DNA of 64,000 nt, from NCBI RefSeq assembly GCF_005938745.2, contig NZ_VCBX02000001.1:3982501-4046500 (forward strand). Reading direction: 5' to 3'. The position numbers and the translations under genes are program-made. This document shows positions 57,261-64,000 of the stretch, piece after piece. Numbering within the stretch: position 1 is the stretch's first letter; the number at the start of each line of letters is the position of its first letter. This DNA comes from Rhodococcus sp. KBS0724. GTDB lineage: Bacteria; Actinomycetota; Actinomycetes; Mycobacteriales; Mycobacteriaceae. The notes under the pieces are model-generated. The model was not told where the DNA came from and made no database searches. It worked only from the letters and a program-made list of their open reading frames with translations.

Positions 57261-59333
57261 TTGATCGGCGAAATGCTCGAACGCCGCTATCGCGTGGATG
57301 CGCCCATCGCACGCGGCGGAATGTCGACTGTGTATCGAGGTCTCGATACCCGGTTGGATCGGCCTGTCGCTATCAAGGTCATGGATCCGCAGTTTGCCGC
57401 CGATCCCGCTTTTCTCACACGTTTCGAGTTCGAGGCGCGCGCCGTCGCACGCCTCAAGCACCCGGCCCTGGTTGCCGTGTACGACCAGGGCAGCGATCGC
57501 GGCCATGCCTTCCTCGTCATGGAGTTGGTCGACGGCGGCACCTTGCGTGAGTTGCTGCGTGAGCGTGGTCCGATGCCGCCGCACGCGGTTGCCGCCGTCG
57601 TCGGGCCGGTCCTCGACGCGTTGGCAGTTGCACACCGGGCCGGATTGGTGCACCGCGACGTCAAACCGGAGAACATCCTGATCTCCGATTCAGGCGAAGT
57701 GAAGATCGCCGATTTCGGCTTGGTGCGCGCTGCCGCTGCCGCGACGACAACGTCCAACAGCGTCATTCTCGGCACCGCCGCCTACCTCTCCCCCGAGCAA
57801 GTCACCTCCGGGGTGGCCGATCCTCGCAGCGACGTGTATTCCACCGGCGTCCTCATGTTCGAACTCCTCACCGGTACAACACCTTTCACCGGAGACACTT
57901 CACTCTCGATCGCGTACCAGAGAATTCACGACGACGTTCCGCCACCGGGTTCGCGAATCGCCGGCGTACCGGCGCAGTTCGACCGCCTTGTCACGCAGGC
58001 CACCAATCGTGAACCTGCACATCGGTTTACCGATGCAGGCGAAATGGCAGCCGCCCTGCGCATCGTGTGCGAACAACTCGAACTGCCTGCGTATCGCGTG
58101 CCTGCGCCGCGGCGATCCGCACAGCATCACAGTGCCGCCGCAGCACCGGCACCCCAGTCCCGCCCCGCAACACCCCGTCCCGCGGCCCCTGGTTCGCCGG
58201 CTACCACCGTTATCGGCGGCGCCGGTGCACCAATCGGCGGCGCCACCACAGCTTTTGCGGCCGGTGCACAAGCTCCGCCGACCACGGCTCTGGCTCCCCC
58301 GACAACAGCGCTGGCGCCGCATGCACCGCCGGACGGAATTCAGCACACCCGCGCAGTCACCGCGCAAACCGTCCGTCCGCCCGTCGCTGACACGGACGAC
58401 GACTCGGCCGAGGTCGACGACGATGACCCACACGACCACTTTTCGCAGGCACGACGACGCTCTCGCCGAACCACCCTCATCTGGCTTCTTGTCATCGCAT
58501 TGCTTGCGCTTACCCTGGGGTTCGGCGGTTGGTGGATGGGCTCGGGCAGATTCACCGCGGTCCCGCAGATCGGTGGCCTGAACAAGGATGCGGCAGTCAC
58601 GGCGCTCGAGAATGCCGGACTGTCGTCGGAAGTGCGGGGAACATACTCGGACACCGAAGTTCTCGACACCGTGACCGGCACCGATCCCGAAGCCGGCTCG
58701 CGGATCTCGCGCGGTTCGAGTGTTGTGCTCTTCACTTCTCTCGGGCGTCCGACTGTGCCGCCGATACCAGCGGGCGGCGCCGTCGACGCCACCCGAGATC
58801 AGCTCACCGCGCGCACCCTCGTTGCCGTCGACGGCGGTGAGACGTTCAGTTCCAAGATCCCCATCGGTGGTGTCGCGGCTCTCGACCCGGCCCCGGGAAC
58901 TACAGTGCCGGTTGGTTCTTCGGTCAAAGTTGTCACCTCCAAGGGATCACCGCCCGTTGACGTTCCCGACGTGAAAGGCATGTCGGAGAACGCCGCCCGC
59001 GCTGCCCTCGACAAGCTGGGCATCACCGTCAGCGAAACCCGATCTTCCTTCGACGACGGCGTCGACGGCGGAAAGGTCATCGGCACCGACCCTGCTGCGG
59101 GTTCGTCGGTCAACGCCGGAACGTCCGTTGCCCTTCTCGTGTCCAACTCCGTGAAGGTTCCCAACCTGCTGGGGCGTAGCGTCGCGTCGGCCCGCGAGGA
59201 ACTGACCCGCCTCGGTCTCACGCTCACCGTTCGCCAGCTGACTCAGAACGACAGCTCGCTGATTGTCAGTCAGAGCGACAAGAACGATCGTGTGGAGAAG
59301 GGCTCCAACGTCACCGTTGTCGCGATTCCGTAA
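57261..59333 (+). CDS. pknL: Membrane Ser/Thr protein kinase PknL with PASTA repeats
   Basis: A 690-residue receptor kinase. TTG 57261 has GGAGG at 7 nt; ATG 57273 and an upstream start at 57195 are alternatives. Kinase about 8-275: ARGGMSTVYRG loop, Lys39, HRDVKPEN with Asp133, DFG 151-153. A Pro/Ala-rich linker (280-400) precedes one membrane helix (405-427, LIWLLVIALLALTLGFGGWW). Outside are about four PASTA repeats from residue 431, e.g. VDVPDVKGMSENAARAALDK and VKVPNLLGRSVASAREELTR, expected to sense peptidoglycan fragments. Divergent from the Rv2175c-like gene. Confidence 0.95.
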   Translation: MIGEMLERRYRVDAPIARGGMSTVYRGLDTRLDRPVAIKVMDPQFAADPAFLTRFEFEARAVARLKHPALVAVYDQGSDRGHAFLVMELVDGGTLRELLRERGPMPPHAVAAVVGPVLDALAVAHRAGLVHRDVKPENILISDSGEVKIADFGLVRAAAAATTTSNSVILGTAAYLSPEQVTSGVADPRSDVYSTGVLMFELLTGTTPFTGDTSLSIAYQRIHDDVPPPGSRIAGVPAQFDRLVTQATNREPAHRFTDAGEMAAALRIVCEQLELPAYRVPAPRRSAQHHSAAAAPAPQSRPATPRPAAPGSPATTVIGGAGAPIGGATTAFAAGAQAPPTTALAPPTTALAPHAPPDGIQHTRAVTAQTVRPPVADTDDDSAEVDDDDPHDHFSQARRRSRRTTLIWLLVIALLALTLGFGGWWMGSGRFTAVPQIGGLNKDAAVTALENAGLSSEVRGTYSDTEVLDTVTGTDPEAGSRISRGSSVVLFTSLGRPTVPPIPAGGAVDATRDQLTARTLVAVDGGETFSSKIPIGGVAALDPAPGTTVPVGSSVKVVTSKGSPPVDVPDVKGMSENAARAALDKLGITVSETRSSFDDGVDGGKVIGTDPAAGSSVNAGTSVALLVSNSVKVPNLLGRSVASAREELTRLGLTLTVRQLTQNDSSLIVSQSDKNDRVEKGSNVTVVAIP

Positions 59334-59368
59334 AACGCCCCCACCCGCGCGCGGCGAGTGAGGGCGTT
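59334..59368. terminator. Terminator between convergent pknL and aroG
   Basis: AACGCCC-CAC and GTG-GGGCGTT pair around a GC-rich loop (59334-59368), with one unpaired base on each arm, in the 53-bp gap. Flanking A's and TT suit both directions. Confidence 0.65.
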
Positions 59369-59386
59369 CGATACAACTGGTAAGCG

Positions 59387-60793
<1,407 letters not shown>

Positions 60794-60862
60794 CTACCCG
60801 CGCGTCACACAGGCTCTCGTTAGCGCCCGGCCTCGTCTCACCGAGTTCAGCGTCACAGCAGG

Positions 60863-61354
60863 TCAACGAAGTGATCGGACACGGGCAATCGCGTCGAACT
60901 TCACGAGGTTGTGCCGAGCATCGGCAAGTGCGTCGTGCGCGTCAGCAGGTGCCGGCGGCAACGCCGGACTGCCGTTGTCCTCCCAGAACTGGCGCAGCTC
61001 CCGTGTGTATCGCGGCAACGACTGCGGCAGCTCGGTCATGTCTCCCCACAGCTGACACAGCGCGACGTGGTCGTACGCCGCGACCCACGCCCACAGCTCG
61101 GGAACCACCATCGGCCGCGGAACGAAAAACTTCAGAAGGTCGTCACGAATCTTCTCGCGTGACTTCCAGAGCGGAGACGACGGCGCGGGAAGTTTCGGCA
61201 GAACGTTCTTGCGCACCCAACTTCCGGCCCGCGCCGGATCGAATTCCGTCGAGACGGCGTAGTACTCACGGCCGTCCTCGCAGACGACGCCGATGGACAC
61301 GAGGTCGATGGTTCGGCCGTCCTCGATGAATTCACAGTCGTAGAAGTAGCGCAC
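60863..61354 (-). CDS. 3'-5' exoribonuclease, Rv2179c type
   Basis: A 163-residue DEDD-superfamily nuclease. N-terminal RYFYDCEFIEDGRTIDLVSI carries the first Asp and Glu of the active site; AWVAAYDHVALCQLWGDM the second Asp region; HDALADARHNLVKF the final Asp with His, giving the DEDDh set. The mycobacterial homologue trims 3' ends of RNA with a preference for adenylate. GTG 61354 is the first start. Conserved next to aroG. Confidence 0.9.
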   Translation of the reverse strand: MRYFYDCEFIEDGRTIDLVSIGVVCEDGREYYAVSTEFDPARAGSWVRKNVLPKLPAPSSPLWKSREKIRDDLLKFFVPRPMVVPELWAWVAAYDHVALCQLWGDMTELPQSLPRYTRELRQFWEDNGSPALPPAPADAHDALADARHNLVKFDAIARVRSLR

Positions 61355-61420
61355 GGATCAAAACTATGCCGCACAGCCCGTCCCGAGAGCTAATGAGAGT
61401 ACGGCGGTTGTGGGAAATCT

Positions 61421-62257
61421 CTAACTGGCGCGCGTGTCCGGGACGTGCGGCCCATCTGTCTGCTCGGTATCGGGGTCGGCAACAGCAGCAAGTGGGGCGG
61501 CAGGCTCGTCGGACTCGCCGGTCTGGGGCTCCTCGGCCTTGGCCGGCGTCGGGTTCTTGAGGCTGGCCGCATAGATGTCGACGTATTCCTGGCCTGACAG
61601 CTTCATCAGCTTGTACATGACCTCGTCGGTGACAGCCCGCTCCACGAAGCGGTTGCCGCCCATACCCTCGAAACGCGAGAAGTCGATCGGTTCCCCGACG
61701 ATGACGGTGACCTTGGCCGGACGCCACATCCTCGAACCGATGGGGTTCATCTTGTCGGTGCCGACCATCGCCACGGGAATCACCTTGACACCGGATTCGA
61801 GTGCAAGACGAGCCATTCCGGTCTTGCCCTTGTACAGACGACCATCCGGCGAGCGGGTGCCCTCGGGATAGATACCGAGCAACTTGCCGGCGTCGAGGAC
61901 TCGCAGACCGGCATTGAGTGCGTCCTGGGCTGCGTCCGCACCGGTGCGATCGATCGGAACCTGACCGACAGCGGTGAAGAACCACCGTTGGAACGCACCC
62001 TTGAGTCCGGTCCCGGTGAAGTACTCACTCTTCGCGAGGAACGTGATTCGACGGTTCGAGCGCAGCGGAAGATAGAACGAGTCCAGAACCGCTTGATGGT
62101 TGCTGGCGAGAATCGCCGCACCGTCAGTGGGAATGTTCTCGTGCCCCTTGATCGTCGGACGCCCGAGCAGCAGGAGAATCGGCCCCAACAACACATACTT
62201 GAAGAGCCAATACCACACGGCGTCCCTCCCATTCACAACCCGAATTGCCTTGTGCAC
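61421..62257 (-). CDS. 1-acyl-sn-glycerol-3-phosphate acyltransferase (PlsC-like)
   Basis: A 278-residue membrane-associated acyltransferase of phospholipid synthesis. One N-terminal hydrophobic helix (about 14-32), catalytic HX4D in ASNHQAVLDSFYLPL, then YPEGTRSPDGRLYKGKTG with the phosphate-binding EGTRS and IPVAMVGTDKMNP. The last 60 residues are acidic and Ala/Pro-rich and probably disordered. Equivalent to Rv2182c by position. Confidence 0.92.
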   Translation of the reverse strand: MHKAIRVVNGRDAVWYWLFKYVLLGPILLLLGRPTIKGHENIPTDGAAILASNHQAVLDSFYLPLRSNRRITFLAKSEYFTGTGLKGAFQRWFFTAVGQVPIDRTGADAAQDALNAGLRVLDAGKLLGIYPEGTRSPDGRLYKGKTGMARLALESGVKVIPVAMVGTDKMNPIGSRMWRPAKVTVIVGEPIDFSRFEGMGGNRFVERAVTDEVMYKLMKLSGQEYVDIYAASLKNPTPAKAEEPQTGESDEPAAPLAAVADPDTEQTDGPHVPDTRAS

Positions 62258-62326
62258 GACCTTACTGCGCGCCGGTTAGCCTCGCTACACATGCCCCGAC
62301 CGGGCCACGGTGATCACACGTGTGGC

Positions 62327-63325
62327 TCAGCGCCTGGCAGGCGAAATGATGCCTGGGACCACCGAACGTGCCAACGCTGCCGCCCCCACCATCCCCGCGG
62401 CCTCCCCCAACTGAGCTGTGCGAATTCGAGCGAGGGGTCGATACTTCGCACCCGTCAACAACGTTGCGTACTGCTCGCGGGCGTCATCGAGAAACAGCGG
62501 CGCCGAACTCGCGACGCCGCCGGCGATCACCACGACATCGGGGTCATACGCGTCCGCGACCATCGCCAGACCGACCGCCAGCCAATGCGTGAACTCCGCC
62601 ATCGTCGCCAGCGCGAGCGGGTCACCGTCGTACGCGGCGTTGGCGATTCGACGCCCGGTCAACCCGCCTGGGTCAACGGCAACTTCTCTCGCCAGGACGG
62701 TGGACGCGGCCGGGTCTTCGGCCAGCAGTTCAATTGCTGTGTCTACCAACGCAGTTCCGCTGCAATATCGCTCCCAGCAACCGCGTTTGCCACACGCACA
62801 CGGTCGGCCGTCCGGCACGACCTGGACGTGACCGAATTCCGGTGCAACCCCGTAACTCCCCCGGTACAGTTCACCGCCGATCAGCAACGCCCCACCGATA
62901 CCTGTTCCGATCGCCACCGTGACGACGTTCCGGCCACCGGCCGCGGCACCGAATCGATACTCCGCGTATGCCGCCGCATTGGCATCGTGTTCCAGGACCA
63001 CCGGTAACCCCAGCCGTGCGCTCAGGTCCTTGCCGACCGGCGCATTCACCCACGGCAGGTGCGGAGCAAAAAGCACGACCCCGTGATCCGAGGTGACAAA
63101 TCCGGCGACAGCTAAACCCACCGCGGCGACGTCGTGCCTGCTGACCAGTTCACGCACCACTCGATCCAGCGCATCCTCGAGCGACCGCGCGGACTGGGGC
63201 GTCGGAGCCTGCGTCGTATCAAGTACCTGGCCGTCGACGTCGACCACCGAAGCCCGGATACTGGTGCCGCCCACATCTATTCCGACGGTCAGGACGTCGG
63301 CATGTACGTTGCGCTTGGTGATCAT
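62327..63325 (-). CDS. ROK-family glucokinase
   Basis: A 332-residue sugar kinase from ATG 63325 (an in-frame start at 63382 would add 19 residues). ATP loop LTVGIDVGGTSIRASVVD, LPWVNAPVGKDLSARLGLPV, VVLEHDANAAAYAEYRFG with the catalytic Asp, TVAIGTGIGGALLIGGELYR, EFGHVQV, and the zinc motif CACGKRGCWERYCSG. It phosphorylates glucose using ATP or polyphosphate; the donor cannot be told from sequence. No DNA-binding domain, so it is not a ROK repressor. Confidence 0.92.
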   Translation of the reverse strand: MITKRNVHADVLTVGIDVGGTSIRASVVDVDGQVLDTTQAPTPQSARSLEDALDRVVRELVSRHDVAAVGLAVAGFVTSDHGVVLFAPHLPWVNAPVGKDLSARLGLPVVLEHDANAAAYAEYRFGAAAGGRNVVTVAIGTGIGGALLIGGELYRGSYGVAPEFGHVQVVPDGRPCACGKRGCWERYCSGTALVDTAIELLAEDPAASTVLAREVAVDPGGLTGRRIANAAYDGDPLALATMAEFTHWLAVGLAMVADAYDPDVVVIAGGVASSAPLFLDDAREQYATLLTGAKYRPLARIRTAQLGEAAGMVGAAALARSVVPGIISPARR

Positions 63326-63395
63326 CCGGTCCACACTCCAGAGTCGGTACGCGTTCTTGACGATTGTGCCCACGAACGGCACCGAAGTACCAGCT

Positions 63396-63800
63396 TTACC
63401 GCTTGACGGTCACGGTGATCGGAACGAAGGACGACGGGCGAGACTTCGCCGGTGCGGTACCGTCCGGCGTCGGCACGCCACCGTCAGGACCACTGCCCGG
63501 TTTACCCTGTCCGCCGAAAAACTCGTCCAACAGCTCACGCAGCAACGCCAGGATAACGGCCACATGCCCGGCGAGCACTGCAAGTAACTCGTGATGCTCG
63601 CCCCGCATCAAGGCAGCAAGAGCGCACACCGGGCACCAACTGCAGCCGCTGAATGCCGGCAATTCTTCCGAGGATTCGACATCAGCCGATACGTTCGTGC
63701 GTCCCTCCGCCATCTGTGCCACGATCGGCTCGATTCGGGACAGGACGGTTTCGGCCAACACCCGAAACTCGGCGAGGAGCTTGGTGTGATCGTCGTTCAT
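63396..63800 (-). CDS. Small conserved Cys-containing protein (Rv2183c-like)
   Basis: A 134-residue protein starting at ATG 63800, which overlaps the stop of the upstream ArsA-like gene (ATGA). An N-terminal helix (LLAEFRVLAETVLSRIEPIV) is followed by CSWCPVCALAALMRGEHHEL, whose three Cys and two His could bind a metal, then a hydrophobic helix (LLAVLAGHVAVILALLRELL) and a Gly/Pro-rich tail. The position matches Rv2183c. No function is established. Confidence 0.8.
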   Translation of the reverse strand: MNDDHTKLLAEFRVLAETVLSRIEPIVAQMAEGRTNVSADVESSEELPAFSGCSWCPVCALAALMRGEHHELLAVLAGHVAVILALLRELLDEFFGGQGKPGSGPDGGVPTPDGTAPAKSRPSSFVPITVTVKR

Positions 63801-64000
63801 GCAGGCCACACCGCAGGATCCGGTGCAAAACGAACGATCAGATAGGCGCCGTCGAGTTCGGCACCGGTCACGACGCATCGCCGCAACACCGACGCAAGTC
63901 TCACTCTCCGTCGCACCCCGTCCGCTCCCACCAGCACATCGTCCTCCACCCGGCCCAACGTCAACGACGATGGATCGACGAGCGGCAAATACATCCGCAT
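63797..64000 (-). CDS. ArsA-family ATPase, C-terminal end (5' part outside window)
   Basis: The last 67 codons of a minus-strand gene that runs off the right edge. MYLPLVDPSSLTLGRVEDDV and RRRVRLASVLRRCVVTGAEL, then LIVRFAPDPAVW, match the beta-rich C-terminal domain found at the end of actinobacterial ArsA/GET3-like ATPases such as Rv2184c. The ATPase domain itself is not visible, so the call relies on this end domain and on synteny with the Rv2183c-like gene. Confidence 0.65.
   Translation of the reverse strand: MRMYLPLVDPSSLTLGRVEDDVLVGADGVRRRVRLASVLRRCVVTGAELDGAYLIVRFAPDPAVWPA

Overview
The window looks like chromosomal DNA of a mycolic-acid actinobacterium, most probably Rhodococcus and plausibly the R. 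erythropolis/qingshengii group. The reasons are the high G+C coding style, the order mraZ-rsmH-ftsL-ftsI-murE-murF-mraY-murD-ftsW-murG-murC-ftsQ-ftsZ-pgeF-yggS-sepF-yggT-wag31 shared with Mycobacterium, the neighbouring block matching the M. tuberculosis Rv2169c-Rv2184c order, and a CrtO-type carotenoid ketolase of the kind known from R. erythropolis. Species-level assignment is inference.

Layout. (1) 1-3540: 3' part of a large NAD-glutamate dehydrogenase and an overlapping HutC-like GntR regulator. (2) 3541-4800: decayed IS3-family insertion sequence. (3) 4849-8163: a giant Ser/Thr kinase/ATPase/LuxR fusion regulator. (4) 8316-14646: a five-gene minus-strand operon (SDR, NDP-forming acyl-CoA synthetase, acyl-CoA dehydrogenase, enoyl-CoA hydratase, MFS transporter) that looks like uptake, CoA activation and beta-oxidation-like breakdown of an unidentified organic acid, with a divergent TetR regulator and three related 18-bp operator-like sites. 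(5) 15534-18420: a gene graveyard with one intact SDR among fragments of at least five other genes. (6) 18532-22852: small membrane protein, glutamate decarboxylase, an Mtb12-like lipoprotein, Y-family polymerase, TfoX-like protein. (7) 22911-26280: ileS under an ultrashort translational T-box riboswitch. (8) 26287-46933: the division and cell-wall cluster on the minus strand, reading from mraZ down to wag31, headed by a textbook MraZ box. (9) 47371-64000: DUF3040 protein, HEPN protein, GNAT, a CrtO-CruF carotenoid pair, LppM-like lipoprotein, MetF, prenyl synthase, MptA-like mannosyltransferase, Rv2175c-like DNA-binding protein divergent from PknL, class II DAHP synthase, exoribonuclease, PlsC-like acyltransferase, ROK glucokinase, a small Cys-rich protein and the end of an ArsA-like ATPase.

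How it works together. Genes of region 8 make lipid II from UDP-MurNAc (murE, F, D, C, mraY, murG), polymerise and cross-link it at the septum (ftsW, ftsI, ftsL, ftsQ), build the Z ring (ftsZ, sepF) and mark the growing pole (wag31). Region 9 adds envelope glycolipids (mptA, plsC), isoprenoids and carotenoids (prenyl synthase, crtO, cruF) and a kinase (pknL). Most of regions 7-9 is conserved core genome; regions 2-5 are accessory. No tRNA, rRNA or CRISPR array was recognised. The most noteworthy non-coding elements are the ileS T-box, the 10-bp-phased MraZ box, the triplicated TetR operator and an apparently orphan plus-strand terminator upstream of mraZ.
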